Position numbers and translations under genes: made by a program. From positions 110,177 to 174,176 of the forward strand of contig JAKFWA010000028.1 of the NCBI GenBank assembly GCA_021732995.1: 64,000 nt of DNA. Direction: 5' to 3'. Below are positions 37,129 to 48,153 of the stretch, piece by piece (the stretch's first letter is position 1; every line of letters begins with the position of its first letter). Under the pieces are notes generated by a model. The model was not told where the DNA came from and searched no databases. It saw only the letters and a program-made list of their open reading frames with translations. This DNA comes from Planctomycetaceae bacterium. GTDB lineage: Bacteria > Planctomycetota > Planctomycetia > Planctomycetales > Planctomycetaceae.

Positions 37129-37730
37129 TTGTCCGTCCGTTCGTGTCGAACGCACAGTGCATCCCTCATCGACCTTCGATGCGGTCGCACGGGGGACTGT
37201 TTCAGAAATTTCGTCTCGCCGATTCAAAGCTCGTGCGGGCTGTTCCGTCTATGCGGGCAACTCCGCAAAGTGAATTCGCATTGGAGTTTTGACGACACGC
37301 GCCGGCCCCAGCCCGGTTCAGTCAACTTCGTGCATGAACAGCATTTCGTTCTCAAGCCGTCCAATGGCTACGGTCCGCGACGATCCCTCAAGCTCGATAA
37401 ATTCTACGGCGAATCCGTGAGTAATGCGCAAGTATTTGCTGACAAAGCCGCAAAGGCATTCAAGTTTGCCAATGACACGGCCGTCTTACCGCTGGCCTGT
37501 TCACTGCGTGACTGGACAAATCCGATGTTCGCGGTGTTTCAGCGTCTTGAACACACTGCGGCGCGAACTCGGACTGCATACGACGGGAATCGGGATTCAG
37601 ATTGGCCCGCCGTCGACATTTTTCGTAGCCTGCCGACTCGGTCTCTGTCGCTCCGGCTTGAGTCCGATGACGAACACCTGCAGGTAGTTACGTTTCTGAA
37701 CACAAGTTGCTTCAAGAGAAGGTTGTCGTG

Positions 37731-37731
<1 letters not shown>
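37129..37731 (+). CDS. Doubtful ORF in the csrA / ApgM-like intergenic region
   Basis: The 696 bases from 37035 to 37730 contain no recognised gene. One open frame of 200 codons spans most of it and ends in TGATG, its TGA overlapping the ATG of the next gene by one base, which could allow coupling. The part from about 37330 has plausible codon use ([18 protein letters not shown]), while the first 60 codons look non-coding (Cys/Ser/Arg-rich). No ribosome site or family match is visible. It may be chance, or a gene with a downstream GTG start near 37333. Confidence 0.22.
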
Positions 37732-38939
<1,208 letters not shown>

Positions 38940-38984
38940 AGCACAAGAGCACTCGCTCCGCGGTTGCTTAGGTCGTTTTTGTCC

Positions 38985-39035
38985 TTGCCGTCCTTTGATG
39001 TCCGAAAGCCCTCTTCGGAAAGCGAAAGACGGCAA
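38985..39035. terminator. Compound hairpin between convergent genes
   Basis: Outer stem TTGCCGTC/GACGGCAA (38985-38992 with 39028-39035) encloses an inner stem TCCGAA/TTCGGA. It sits in the 112-base gap between two convergent genes. There is no U-run immediately after the stem, so it may be a processing or factor-assisted end. Confidence 0.42.
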
Positions 39036-39051
39036 TCAGACGACCAGATCG

Positions 39052-42000
39052 CTAGTGCCCATGACCCGCAGCACCTTTCGGTGAGGCCAGGTACTCGACC
39101 AAATCTCGCAGTTCGCTCAATGTGAGGTGCTTGATGAGGTCGGCCGGCATTGATGACTGGCCTTTGGCCGTCTCCTCGATCTCACTCTTCTTAAGTGTCA
39201 CCAAGGTACCCTCGGCCGTAAGCAGCTTCAGGGTTTCGGTGGTGTCTTCTTTGACAATGCCCGCAAACGCGCGGCCGGTGTCGGTGATTGCGATGACGGT
39301 TTCAAAACCTTTCGCGATTTTGGCGTTCGGAGCCACGATCGCTTCTAACAGGTACTCGCGGTTCTTCTCCACTTCGATCTTGGTGAGTTCCGGGCCGACG
39401 GCGCCGCCTGACCCCGCGACGGAATGGCAGCGCAAACAAGAGACCGAACTGCGTGTGAAGAAGATCTCACGGCCGCGTTCGGCGCTGCCGCCCTCCATCG
39501 CGACGCGATACTTCGCCAAGGGATCATCAGCTTTCAGCGTCTTTTCGTAAGCGTCCACTCGTTGTTTCAAGAGAGGCGTCTTGCGGGCGTTTGCAGCGTC
39601 AAGCAGATCGAGCTGAATCGCTGCTCTGACGTCGCCCTTGCTCAATCGCTCCAGCCATTGAGCCAGCACATCGTCAGCTTCGTTGGTCTTGAGCTTCGCT
39701 AGTTCGGCGACCGCGCCTTGCTGCTCCAGTGCCTCGCCAGACTCCAGAGCCAGCATGAGGATTTCAACGGCCTGCTTGGGCTTGAGCTTCACGGCAATGC
39801 GGCGTGCTTCAACACGCACTGCGGCTTGTTTGTCCGAAAGCATTTCGTCGGCGAGTTGTCCGATCTGTGGCGACTTCAGGGATTCCAGCGCCGCGAGCGA
39901 CGCGACGCGAGCGGTCACGCTGCCTTGCGAGTCTTTTGCGATCTGCGTGAGCACAGGTTCGACATCCTTGATGCCATATTTCGCTGCCAGATCTGCGGCA
40001 GCTTTACGAGTTCCGTCAGTGCCACTCAACAAACCACCCAAACCAGGACGCAACACGTCCGGCATGTAGGCTGCATCGCGTTTATCGAGCGGTCGCCAGT
40101 CGCCGATCACTCGGTCAATCGGCGAGGGATTGTCCCACTGCTTCAGTTCTTCCAGCACTTCCAGACGCACTTTCTCGGGCAACGTCTTCGCTGCTGCGAG
40201 CCTCGCTAGACGCTCGGCTTCCGGGCGACCGCCGATTCGAAAGTTGGCATTCGCAACGCGCCGGGCGAGGGCGTCCAGATCTTGTTCGTTCTGAGCGGCC
40301 AACGGCTGCGTCGCCAGATTGGCCAAGGCGGGCATTGCGGCTGCAATCGGTTCGTCGTGAATCGCTCGCGCGGCTTCCAGGACGACGCTTGCGTCTGTGT
40401 CCTTCAAGAATTTTTCGATGACGAGGGCGCGATGACGGCGTAACGCGACGACCACTCCCAACCGAGCCGCTGGCGTAAGGTTCTTCAACTCGGCGAGTTC
40501 TTCAGCCGAAGCGCAGCGATAGAGCGCGACGGCTGCCGCGTGTCGCACGACGGCGTCCTGGTTGGCGTTCTCATCCAGCATTTTCAAGAGAGCGGGGACT
40601 GCATCCTTTTGAACCGCCTTGCCAACCGCGAAGGCTGCTAGAGAACGAACTCGCAGGTTGTCATCTCGTAGCAACGTCAGCAACTGGTTGGCCGCTCCGG
40701 TGAATGACGCTTCGGCACACACCCGAGCGAACTGAGCACGCAGTTCAACGTCCGGATCAGCGCTGAGATCTAGAATCGTGGTTAAAATGTCAGGCTTCGT
40801 GCGAGCGAGTTGTCCCAAGGCCCAAACCGCATGGATGCGTGCCAACTGGCTTTCATTCTTCTTGGCAACAGCGACAAGCGCGGTTGTCTCCGTGCGGTCA
40901 GCGAGTTCGAATTGAGCTTCCAGCCGGATGCGACGATCAGGGTGCGCCAGCAGCTTTGAAAGTTCTTCTACAGACAGTTGGGTGAAGCCGGTCTTCATCA
41001 GCTCGGCAGCTTGCTGCACAGCCGAGTCTTTCGCTGCCGCGTCGGTGAAGCGATAGATGCGGCCCTTACCGAGCCCGTCCCAACCATTCACCCAGTCGGA
41101 AACATACAGGCTGCCGTCCCAACCAAAATCCACGTCGGTTGCGAGGATCTTCCACACGAATTCATGCTGGTCGGTGACCTCAAATGAAGCACCTTTGGCT
41201 GTCATGCCAAACGATCGGACACCGCTGTTCCCAGGTCCGCCTCGGAAATCGGCTAGGAAGAAGTGGCCTTTGTATCGATCGGGCAACCCAACACCCGGAT
41301 ATGCCACGAGTCCCGACGGCCCATCCGCCAGATTGGTGATGCAGGGCACAACGTAAGCAGGTTGGCCGGCGTGCGGCGGATGCCACATCTTTTCGCGATT
41401 CCACGGACCGCGATCCGGCAGGTACTGGTAATACATACGCCAGCCGATGTCGGCCGCTTCCGGGATATAGGTCCAGCGAGCACGATCGCCGCCGTCGGAA
41501 TTGTTATCTCCGGTGAAGAGATTGCCGTAGTCGTCGAAGGCCAGTTCTTGAGGATTGCGCAGGCCGTAGGCGAACACTTCGAGTTGCGAACCATCGAGAT
41601 TGCACCGGAAGACTGCCCCGGTTTCGGGACGGGCAAAATGACGTCCATCCTCGGTCTTCACGTTGTAGCCGCGATCTGCCATCGAGAAGTAAACTCGACC
41701 GTCCGGTCCCATCACCAGGCCGTGCATGTCGTGACCGCGAAACGCCACTCTGACGCCGAACCCGTGATGCAGAGCCTTGCGTTCATCTGCAACGCCGTCG
41801 TAGTTCGTGTCGCGCAGTTTCCAGAGCTTGGGAATGCAGGTGTAGAAGACATCGCCCTTCCGCGCCATCAGTCCGGCGCCGGTACCGTCCAGAATATCAT
41901 TGAAGCCATCCGCGAAGACGGTGGACTTATCGGCTTGCCCGTCACCATCCGAGTCCACCAGCAACCGAATCCGGTCGTGCTCTTTGGCGTAGTTGCTGAC

Positions 42001-42357
42001 CTTGTCACCGAGATACTTCCGAAACATCTCCCCGCGCTGCTCAACAGTCTGCAGAGCGAGGTCGTCATGCAGCCAGTTCATGTGGCTGCGGTTGTCTTCT
42101 ACACCCTTCAGTTGCCGAAACGTCTCGGCGACATAAACACGCCCGCGTTCGTCCAAACAAAACGCAACGGGATTGGCGAGCATCGGTTCGGCAGCAAAGA
42201 GCGACACTGTCATACCGTCCGGCTTCTTGAAGCCGTTCATGGCTTGCTCGGCTTCCTTGGACGCCGCAGCAATCGGAGGATTGTAAGGCTCAGCAGCCGA
42301 AGCACTGCCGAAGCAAACGCTTAACGACAGCAACGCAGCAACATGAAATCGACGCAT
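39052..42357 (-). CDS. PVC-type propeller / HEAT-repeat / c-type haem protein
   Basis: A 1101-residue exported protein. The signal peptide is RRFHVAALLSLSVCFGSASAAE. An N-terminal beta-propeller of the PVC membrane-bound dehydrogenase type runs to about 440 (GMTVSLFAAEPMLANPVAFC; VYVAETFRQLKG; NLFTGDNNSDGGDRARW). HEAT-like alpha repeats fill about 460-930. A haem domain at the C-terminus has CLRCHSVAGSGGAVGPEL near 975. Such proteins are confined mostly to Planctomycetes, Verrucomicrobia and Lentisphaerae and probably oxidise sugars or other organics with electron transfer to the haem. The ATG at 42357 begins the signal peptide; a TTG four codons earlier is less likely. A nine-G run lies 45 bases upstream. 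Confidence 0.93.
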   Translation of the reverse strand: MRRFHVAALLSLSVCFGSASAAEPYNPPIAAASKEAEQAMNGFKKPDGMTVSLFAAEPMLANPVAFCLDERGRVYVAETFRQLKGVEDNRSHMNWLHDDLALQTVEQRGEMFRKYLGDKVSNYAKEHDRIRLLVDSDGDGQADKSTVFADGFNDILDGTGAGLMARKGDVFYTCIPKLWKLRDTNYDGVADERKALHHGFGVRVAFRGHDMHGLVMGPDGRVYFSMADRGYNVKTEDGRHFARPETGAVFRCNLDGSQLEVFAYGLRNPQELAFDDYGNLFTGDNNSDGGDRARWTYIPEAADIGWRMYYQYLPDRGPWNREKMWHPPHAGQPAYVVPCITNLADGPSGLVAYPGVGLPDRYKGHFFLADFRGGPGNSGVRSFGMTAKGASFEVTDQHEFVWKILATDVDFGWDGSLYVSDWVNGWDGLGKGRIYRFTDAAAKDSAVQQAAELMKTGFTQLSVEELSKLLAHPDRRIRLEAQFELADRTETTALVAVAKKNESQLARIHAVWALGQLARTKPDILTTILDLSADPDVELRAQFARVCAEASFTGAANQLLTLLRDDNLRVRSLAAFAVGKAVQKDAVPALLKMLDENANQDAVVRHAAAVALYRCASAEELAELKNLTPAARLGVVVALRRHRALVIEKFLKDTDASVVLEAARAIHDEPIAAAMPALANLATQPLAAQNEQDLDALARRVANANFRIGGRPEAERLARLAAAKTLPEKVRLEVLEELKQWDNPSPIDRVIGDWRPLDKRDAAYMPDVLRPGLGGLLSGTDGTRKAAADLAAKYGIKDVEPVLTQIAKDSQGSVTARVASLAALESLKSPQIGQLADEMLSDKQAAVRVEARRIAVKLKPKQAVEILMLALESGEALEQQGAVAELAKLKTNEADDVLAQWLERLSKGDVRAAIQLDLLDAANARKTPLLKQRVDAYEKTLKADDPLAKYRVAMEGGSAERGREIFFTRSSVSCLRCHSVAGSGGAVGPELTKIEVEKNREYLLEAIVAPNAKIAKGFETVIAITDTGRAFAGIVKEDTTETLKLLTAEGTLVTLKKSEIEETAKGQSSMPADLIKHLTLSELRDLVEYLASPKGAAGHGH

Positions 42358-42401
42358 GGCGGGACTCAACCAAAGGCGGGAGAAAGCGAGGAGCGAAAAA
42401 C

Positions 42402-42410
42402 GGGGGGGGG
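42402..42410. repeat. G9 homopolymer upstream of the PVC haem gene
   Basis: Nine consecutive G residues on the + strand (C9 in the direction of the PVC gene), 45 bases before its ATG. Such runs slip easily and may change promoter or leader spacing. Confidence 0.8.
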
Positions 42411-42502
42411 AAAGAGACTACTGATTTTCCCGGCCCAACAGTAGGAACAGGACTCCTGAGCAATCAAAGTGACAATCAATCGCGCGTCGCCTCGCGTAAT
42501 TC

Positions 42503-43513
42503 CTAATACGAACAACCATGGATTGCGTCGTTGCGGCGCATAACGCCTACGAAAGTGGCTTCCTCAATCTTCTCGCTGAGGAACCGAACGCTCGCATCTC
42601 CGAGGAGAACTTGTGCACCGCCTGGATGATGGCTGCTAATTCCGGCAGTGACGAATGCTCCTTGCCTGAAAGTATCAAGTGGCTCATTGGACTGACTTCG
42701 ATTGATGCGAAGCAACGTGACCTTCGGTGCTCCAGCGCTTCCGGTCAGGCCGTTCAAAGGGCCTACGATGTTCAGAGACTCCTTTTCACCGATTTGAGTC
42801 ACGTCTCCGGTAGTGACTGTGAACACATTTGAAAGCGGGCTGAGAACACCAGGACGCGGCACTCCGGACCAAAGGCTTGCGAACGGGCCTTCTATATTAT
42901 CGCCCCTCCAACCCTCGGTATTCATAGGAAGGATTCGCTCGGACATCAGCACCACGTTGGTGATTCCGTCGCGGATATCACGGATACGAACGCGTGAGTT
43001 CTGTGCGAAGATTCCCTGACTGAATGCTGTTTTCAGATCGGGACGCGGAACTCCGACGCCAAAATTGCCGACGTAGTTCGCGGTTCCGATCTGTGCAGAG
43101 TCCGGCAGAACGGTTGTAAGGCCGCTGCTTTGATCGCTCGGGCAGCGAAAAGCTTCGAGCGCCAGCGTTGCGTTCTGCATGTTTCCGGGAGACGCCAAGT
43201 CAGCGTTGAAGTCAAATCGCTGATAGGCCTCAGCGTTCTGAAGATGCGGCAACAGCATTGCACCCCATCCGAAACCGGCTGCTCCGTTGGTATTGCCCAT
43301 CGGAGCGAGCCAACCTGGAGGAAAAGTCTTGTGCAGCTCTTCATACTGATGAAGTGCCAGTCCCAGCGTCTTCATGCGTACCTTGCAAACATCGCGGCGT
43401 GACGATTCTCGCGCGTGAAGAATCATCGGGAACACCACTGCTGCAAGGAGTGAGAGCAATCCGCTGGCTACGACAACGTCGAGTACAGTCAGCTGTCTGC
43501 GGTGTTGCGACAT
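42503..43513 (-). CDS. DUF1559 prepilin-like protein with degenerate N-terminus
   Basis: A 336-residue protein of the DUF1559 (SBP_bac_10/pseudopilin-like) family, very abundant in planctomycetes. The N-terminal hydrophobic helix is TVLDVVVASGLLSLLAAVVFP. The DUF1559 core follows: LGLALHQYEELHKTFPPGW, a pilin-like RCPSDQSS, NYVGNFG, and the C-terminal GISSHHPGGAQVLLGDASVRFL. The normal cleavage motif GFTLIE reads RQLTVLD here, so both the Gly before the cut and Glu+5 are replaced. The family is exported and pilin-like; function is unknown. GAGAGG before the ATG at 43513 supports this start. Confidence 0.9.
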   Translation of the reverse strand: MSQHRRQLTVLDVVVASGLLSLLAAVVFPMILHARESSRRDVCKVRMKTLGLALHQYEELHKTFPPGWLAPMGNTNGAAGFGWGAMLLPHLQNAEAYQRFDFNADLASPGNMQNATLALEAFRCPSDQSSGLTTVLPDSAQIGTANYVGNFGVGVPRPDLKTAFSQGIFAQNSRVRIRDIRDGITNVVLMSERILPMNTEGWRGDNIEGPFASLWSGVPRPGVLSPLSNVFTVTTGDVTQIGEKESLNIVGPLNGLTGSAGAPKVTLLRINRSQSNEPLDTFRQGAFVTAGISSHHPGGAQVLLGDASVRFLSEKIEEATFVGVMRRNDAIHGCSY

Positions 43514-43584
43514 GAGGCCCCTCTCGTGACAGTGAGACCTCAATAGGTCACGCGGTTGAACGAAAGTCGAATGTCACTCGCTGT

Positions 43585-44730
43585 ATGAAAGTACGCCCGA
43601 TGCCTCAGACAACAGCAAACGCAAAATCTTCTTTTTCTTTGGATCTCGATTATAGGCCTCGCCTGCCACAGCGGATGGACGTAGCGATCGGCTGTATTGG
43701 CTCGGGGTTCATCATGGCGGACTGCCATCTGGTGGCTTATCGGCAGGCGGGTTTCAATCCGATCGCCATTGCGTCACGGTCGTTCGACAAGGCGAAGCAG
43801 GTCGCCGAGCGGCATCAACTGCCGACTGCTTATGAACACTACGAACAACTTCTGGACGATCCGCGCATCGAAGTGGTCGATATCGCTGTGCCGCCGGACA
43901 TCCAACTGGAAGTTGTCAGGGCGGCGGTCAGGCGAAAACACGTTCGAGGTCTGCTCGCTCAAAAACCGCTGGGTGTGAACTACGCCGAGGCCGTTGAGAT
44001 CGTGCGTCTGTGTGAGGACGCCGGCATCACTTTGGCGGTCAATCAGAACATGCGCTATGACCAATCCATCCGCGCGTGCCGCCAGTTGATTGATCGCGGG
44101 GATTTAGGTGAGCCCGTTCTGGGCACCATCGATATGCGGGCCATTCCGCACTGGATGCCGTGGCAACAGCGGCTGGGCTGGGTCACGTTGCGAATCATGA
44201 GCATCCACCATCTGGACACGTTTCGGTTCCTGTTTGGGAATCCTCAGCGAGTTTTTGCCAGTCTGCGGCCAGATCCTCGAACCGCTCGTAAGTTCGCCCA
44301 CGAAGACGGAATCTGCCTCTATATACTGGAGTATGAGAACGGCTTGCGGGCGTCGTCTGTCGATGATGTGTGGACCGGGCCGGCCCTGGAAGGCTCGGAG
44401 AGCGATATCTCCATCCGCTGGCGCGTCGAGGGTACTGAAGGCATCGCTCGCGGCACGATTGGCTGGCCAAACTATCCTGCGAAGACTCCCAGTACGCTCG
44501 ATTTTACAACGACGCGCCAACCCGGTTATTGGTTTCAGCCGCGCTGGAAAGATGTCTGGTTTCCCGACGCGTTTGTGGGGCCGATGGCTCAACTGCTCGT
44601 TGCTTTGGAAACTCAGACTGAGCCAGAGATCAGCGGCCGTGATAATCTCGGCACGATGGCGCTCGTTGAAGCCTGCTATCGCTCGGCAGCAGAACATCGA
44701 GCCATCGAAATTGCCGAGATCACTGGCTGA
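43585..44730 (+). CDS. Gfo/Idh/MocA-family oxidoreductase
   Basis: A 381-residue cytosolic NAD(P)-dependent oxidoreductase. The Rossmann motif [12 protein letters not shown] lies near residues 33-44, and the family Lys motif appears as [17 protein letters not shown]. Asn/Tyr-rich [13 protein letters not shown] and the [11 protein letters not shown] region hold likely substrate and catalytic residues. The C-terminal half is the usual beta-sheet domain. Members act on sugars, inositols or their derivatives; the substrate is unknown. The gene lies 77 bases upstream of the double MBL protein on the same strand, so the two may share a pathway. The start is uncertain: ATGs at 43585, 43600 and 43675 are possible, none with a good ribosome site. 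Confidence 0.88.
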   Translation: MKVRPMPQTTANAKSSFSLDLDYRPRLPQRMDVAIGCIGSGFIMADCHLVAYRQAGFNPIAIASRSFDKAKQVAERHQLPTAYEHYEQLLDDPRIEVVDIAVPPDIQLEVVRAAVRRKHVRGLLAQKPLGVNYAEAVEIVRLCEDAGITLAVNQNMRYDQSIRACRQLIDRGDLGEPVLGTIDMRAIPHWMPWQQRLGWVTLRIMSIHHLDTFRFLFGNPQRVFASLRPDPRTARKFAHEDGICLYILEYENGLRASSVDDVWTGPALEGSESDISIRWRVEGTEGIARGTIGWPNYPAKTPSTLDFTTTRQPGYWFQPRWKDVWFPDAFVGPMAQLLVALETQTEPEISGRDNLGTMALVEACYRSAAEHRAIEIAEITG

Positions 44731-44807
44731 CTTTCGACGACGCGTCTCAGGCGAGATACTTTCATTGCTTCGACGGTTCCCATCGCGCCAACTTACAGGA
44801 CGTCAGC

Positions 44808-46736
44808 ATGGCCAAGTTTCGTTCGATCGCTCCGGACATCTTTCAGTGGACCGATACCTGCAATGTCTATGTGCTCCGTGACGGCGATGCGGCGCTATTG
44901 ATCGATCTTGGGGACGGCTCCGTGCTGGACCATCTCAGCGAGATCGGCGTGAAACGCGTCGAGTGGGTGCTGTTTACTCATCACCACCGCGAGCAATGTC
45001 AGGGCGGAGCGAAGCTGGCGGGCAAGGGCATCAAGGTTGCTACGTCCTTGATCGAGAAGCCTTTGTTCGAGAATCCGACCGCATTCCGCAAGATGCGGCC
45101 AACTCTCAGTGATCAGTACACAGTCTATGGCGCGAGCTACGTACGCCCGCCGGTCGATCCGATTCAAGTCGACAAGACGTTCACCAAGATGGACGACTTC
45201 ACGTGGCGCGGGCAGGAGATCTGGGTGATTGAAACTCAGGGCAACTCGCCGGGCCACACCGCTTATCTGTTGCGGCGCGGCGATGAATGGCTGGCCTTCA
45301 CCGGCGACTTGATGGTTGACGGTGCGAAGATGCATACCTGGTTCGACACAGAATGGGATTACGGTTTCGCCAAAGGCTTGTACGAACTGGGGAAAAGCGC
45401 CGCTCAGATTGCGGGCTACAAACCTGCGCTGCTGATGCCGTCACATGGCCCGGTCGTGCGTGAACCTCGCAAGCAACTTGCCGAGTACGTCCGCAAACTG
45501 CGGCATCTCGGCGACTTCTATGTCCGTGGCTATGACATTCAGAAGTTTGACGGTTGCGATCAGGACAACGTCAGCCAACCGACCAAGGTTCCGCATGTGT
45601 GGCAGGTGACTCCGCACCTCTTCAAGTTTCGCGGGCCGAACTACTGGGTCAACTTCGCGATCTTGCTGGCCGACAATGGCCGCGCGCTGATTGTCGACTG
45701 CGGTTTGTTCAACATCGAGTTCCTTGATACTGCTCTGGCTCGCATGCAGGAACGGATGGGGCTCAAACAGATTGATGCCGTGTTTGTGACTCACATGCAC
45801 GGTGATCATGCGATGGACGCCAATCACATTCGCAAGAAGTACGGTGCGCAGTTGTGGACGATGGAAGGTGTCGTCGACACCTTCGAACGACCTTGGGACT
45901 TTGACCTCGCCGCGCTGCTGCCGTTCTATCAGGACAAGGGCAAGGAGTTCGGGGCACTCAAGTTTGATCGAGTCTTCCGCAACGGGGATGTTATCAACTG
46001 GGAAGGGCTGTCGCTGTGCTGCGATTGGATGCCCGGCCAGACGATCTATCACGCGTGTCTGCAGGGCGAGATTGATGGCAAGCGTGTTGCGTTCACCGGC
46101 GACAACATCTTCGCGAGCACCGTCGATCCGAAGCAGGGTGGCAACGAAGCGGTTGTTGCTCGGAATGGGGGAACGCTCGAAGAGGGCTATCTCTATGCGG
46201 CGAACTACCTGCACGGCATCGCTCCAGACCTGCTGATTGGCGGCCACTGCTGGGTGTTGGAGAACCCTCGGGAACTCGTTGCGCGTTTTCGTGATCGCAT
46301 GATCGCGCTGCGAGCTGCGTTTCAGGCTTTAAGCGTTGATACCGATTACCGCTACATGTTCGACCCGTACTGGATTCGAGTGGCTCCCTATCGGGTTGTC
46401 GTGAAGGCGGGCGAGCAAGCGACCGCAAAGTTGCTCGTGCGCAACTATCACACGACCAACCAGCGGCATCAGATTGCGTTTCAAGTACCGCCCGGCATTG
46501 AGGTCTCGCCGTCAACGATTGAGGGAGTCGTCGGCCCAGAAGGTTCCGTGGCCGTCGAAATCGTTATCAAGGCGGCGAAGTCCGCTGCGGATGGTCTGCG
46601 AATCGTCGCCATGGACATCACCCGAGATGGTGCCCGACTAGGACAACTTTTCGATTTCGTCGTGCATGTGGGTGACGTACCGATTGCTACCAATACCGGG
46701 TTGCCATCAACTGGGGAAAAACCGACGAAGTATTGA
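44808..46736 (+). CDS. Tandem MBL-fold hydrolase with C-terminal beta domain
   Basis: A 642-residue cytosolic protein with two metallo-beta-lactamase-fold domains. The first (about 10-225) has FTHHHREQCQGG where active enzymes have HxHxDH, so its metal site is degenerate; SPGHTAYL, FTGDLM and PSHGP remain. The second (about 265-500) has the full THMHGDHAMD, FTGDNIF and GGHCW, so it should bind two metals. The C-terminal 120 residues look like an Ig-like beta sandwich (GEQATAKLLVRNYHTT). The substrate is unknown. The gene follows the Gfo/Idh/MocA gene, suggesting a shared sugar or phospho-sugar pathway. AGGA precedes the ATG. No signal peptide is visible. Confidence 0.9.
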   Translation: MAKFRSIAPDIFQWTDTCNVYVLRDGDAALLIDLGDGSVLDHLSEIGVKRVEWVLFTHHHREQCQGGAKLAGKGIKVATSLIEKPLFENPTAFRKMRPTLSDQYTVYGASYVRPPVDPIQVDKTFTKMDDFTWRGQEIWVIETQGNSPGHTAYLLRRGDEWLAFTGDLMVDGAKMHTWFDTEWDYGFAKGLYELGKSAAQIAGYKPALLMPSHGPVVREPRKQLAEYVRKLRHLGDFYVRGYDIQKFDGCDQDNVSQPTKVPHVWQVTPHLFKFRGPNYWVNFAILLADNGRALIVDCGLFNIEFLDTALARMQERMGLKQIDAVFVTHMHGDHAMDANHIRKKYGAQLWTMEGVVDTFERPWDFDLAALLPFYQDKGKEFGALKFDRVFRNGDVINWEGLSLCCDWMPGQTIYHACLQGEIDGKRVAFTGDNIFASTVDPKQGGNEAVVARNGGTLEEGYLYAANYLHGIAPDLLIGGHCWVLENPRELVARFRDRMIALRAAFQALSVDTDYRYMFDPYWIRVAPYRVVVKAGEQATAKLLVRNYHTTNQRHQIAFQVPPGIEVSPSTIEGVVGPEGSVAVEIVIKAAKSAADGLRIVAMDITRDGARLGQLFDFVVHVGDVPIATNTGLPSTGEKPTKY

Positions 46737-46771
46737 TTCTCGGTTGCGGTTCGGGATTGAGCGAAAGAACT

Positions 46772-46847
46772 GAAACACAGAGGAACAGAGGACACGGAGA
46801 GGTGGCCTGTAAGGGGCTTCCCTTTGATCTCTGTTCCTCTGTGTTTC
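46772..46847. repeat. Perfect 19-bp inverted repeat with 38-base spacer
   Basis: GAAACACAGAGGAACAGAG at 46772-46790 is exactly complementary to 46829-46847. The purine-rich ACAGAG style and the following degenerate CTGCGTGCTCCGCGCCTCTGC (46886 on) resemble small dispersed repeats of many bacterial genomes. It lies between the convergent MBL and LdhA-type genes and could form a stem-loop or be a decayed miniature element. Confidence 0.88.
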
Positions 46848-46958
46848 TACCGACGTTTTGTCTTTTGCGGCTGCAACGCTTCATCTCACTGCGTGCTCCG
46901 CGCCTCTGCAGGAACATTTTCAAGCGACTGGGATTTAAGACGTAGACCACTCTTTCGA

Positions 46959-47951
46959 CTAACGCCCGACCTGATTTGCGGACACGCCGTTGGCTTCGAG
47001 GTCGCTCAGGTTCTGCAGCGTCGTTTGAGCGATGCTGGTCAGGGCGTCTGCCGTGAAGAAGGCTTGATGTCCCGTGACGAGCACATTCGGGAACGTCATC
47101 AGCCGCGCGAGTTGATCGTCGGCAATGACCGTGTCGGACAAGTCTTCGAAGAAGTAGTCGGACTCTTCCTCATAGACGTCGAGGCCCAGATGGCCGATCT
47201 GGCCGGACTTCAGTCCTGCAATGACGGCTGAGGTATCGACGACGGCGCCGCGACTGGTGTTAATAATCATGACTCCGCGCTTCATGGTCGCGATGGTCGA
47301 TGAGTTAATCAGATGTCGCGTCGATGGCAGCAGCGGGCAATGCAATGAGATGATGTCGGACTGTTCCAGCAGGGTGGGCAATTCGACGTAGGTCGCTCCC
47401 GCCGCGAGGCAGTCGGGATTCTGCTGCACGTCATAGGCGAGGATGCGGCAGTCGAAGCCGTTCAGGATCTTCGCGACGATTGCTCCGATCTTGCCTGTGC
47501 CCACAACGCCGACCGTGCGGCCATGCATGTCAAAACCCATCAGGCCGTGCAGTGCGAAATTACCTTCACGCACGCGGTTGTAAGCTCGATGAATGTTGCG
47601 ATTCAGAGCCATGATTAGCGCGACGGCATGTTCGGCGACCGCATGCGGGGAGTAGGCCGGGACGCGAACCACCGCGATGCCGCACTTCTGAGCGGCGGGC
47701 AGGTCGACGTTATTAAAGCCCGCGCAGCGCAGTGCGATGAACTTCGTGCCGTGGGCAGCCAGTTGCTCAATGACATTGGCGTCGAGTCGATCGTTGACGA
47801 AGACGCAGACTCCGGCATAGCCGCGTGCGAGTTGCACGGTTTCTGAGGTGAGCCGAGGCTCCAGAAAGGTGAGTTCGTGACCGAATCTGGCCGCAGCGGG
47901 GCCGAGGAATTCCTTGTCGTGAGGTTTCGAGCTGAAGACAGCGACACGCAT
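46959..47951 (-). CDS. ldhA: D-lactate dehydrogenase-type 2-hydroxyacid dehydrogenase
   Basis: A 330-residue cytosolic enzyme of the D-isomer-specific 2-hydroxyacid dehydrogenase family, close to fermentative LdhA. The nucleotide motif is [14 protein letters not shown]. Catalytic residues are the Arg in [11 protein letters not shown], the Glu in [12 protein letters not shown], and the His in [13 protein letters not shown]. The EEE..FFED and GHQAFFT spellings are typical of LdhA, which reduces pyruvate to D-lactate with NADH. Length also fits. The start is the ATG at 47951 (GGAAA 6 bases upstream); another Met lies four codons earlier. The upstream CAP gene ends in its own terminator, so this gene probably has its own promoter. 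Confidence 0.88.
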   Translation of the reverse strand: MRVAVFSSKPHDKEFLGPAAARFGHELTFLEPRLTSETVQLARGYAGVCVFVNDRLDANVIEQLAAHGTKFIALRCAGFNNVDLPAAQKCGIAVVRVPAYSPHAVAEHAVALIMALNRNIHRAYNRVREGNFALHGLMGFDMHGRTVGVVGTGKIGAIVAKILNGFDCRILAYDVQQNPDCLAAGATYVELPTLLEQSDIISLHCPLLPSTRHLINSSTIATMKRGVMIINTSRGAVVDTSAVIAGLKSGQIGHLGLDVYEEESDYFFEDLSDTVIADDQLARLMTFPNVLVTGHQAFFTADALTSIAQTTLQNLSDLEANGVSANQVGR

Positions 47952-48076
47952 GTGAGTTTCCATCCTGCTGAGAGTTGAGTCTGCAGAGACGCAGAAGCAG
48001 GATAACTCGTGAGATGCGATTTCGTCTCGCAAGCGAGCTTGGCTGAGGTTCTCGGTGTCGCGGCCGTAGTTCAACA

Positions 48077-48125
48077 ATCAAAAAGAAACCCGGAGTGCGA
48101 ACAGAAAATCTCTTCGCACTCCGGG
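48077..48125 (-). terminator. Intrinsic terminator of the CAP-domain gene
   Basis: On the minus strand a perfect 13-bp stem CCCGGAGTGCGAA/TTCGCACTCCGGG with an 11-base loop is followed by TTTCTTTTTG. It lies 28 bases after the CAP gene stop. Confidence 0.92.
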
Positions 48126-48153
48126 CTTCGTTTATCTCAATGCAGCAGGTCGA

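Noticed and set aside
41263..42324. Plus-strand frame of 353 codons
   Set aside because: Antisense to the propeller part of the PVC haem protein.
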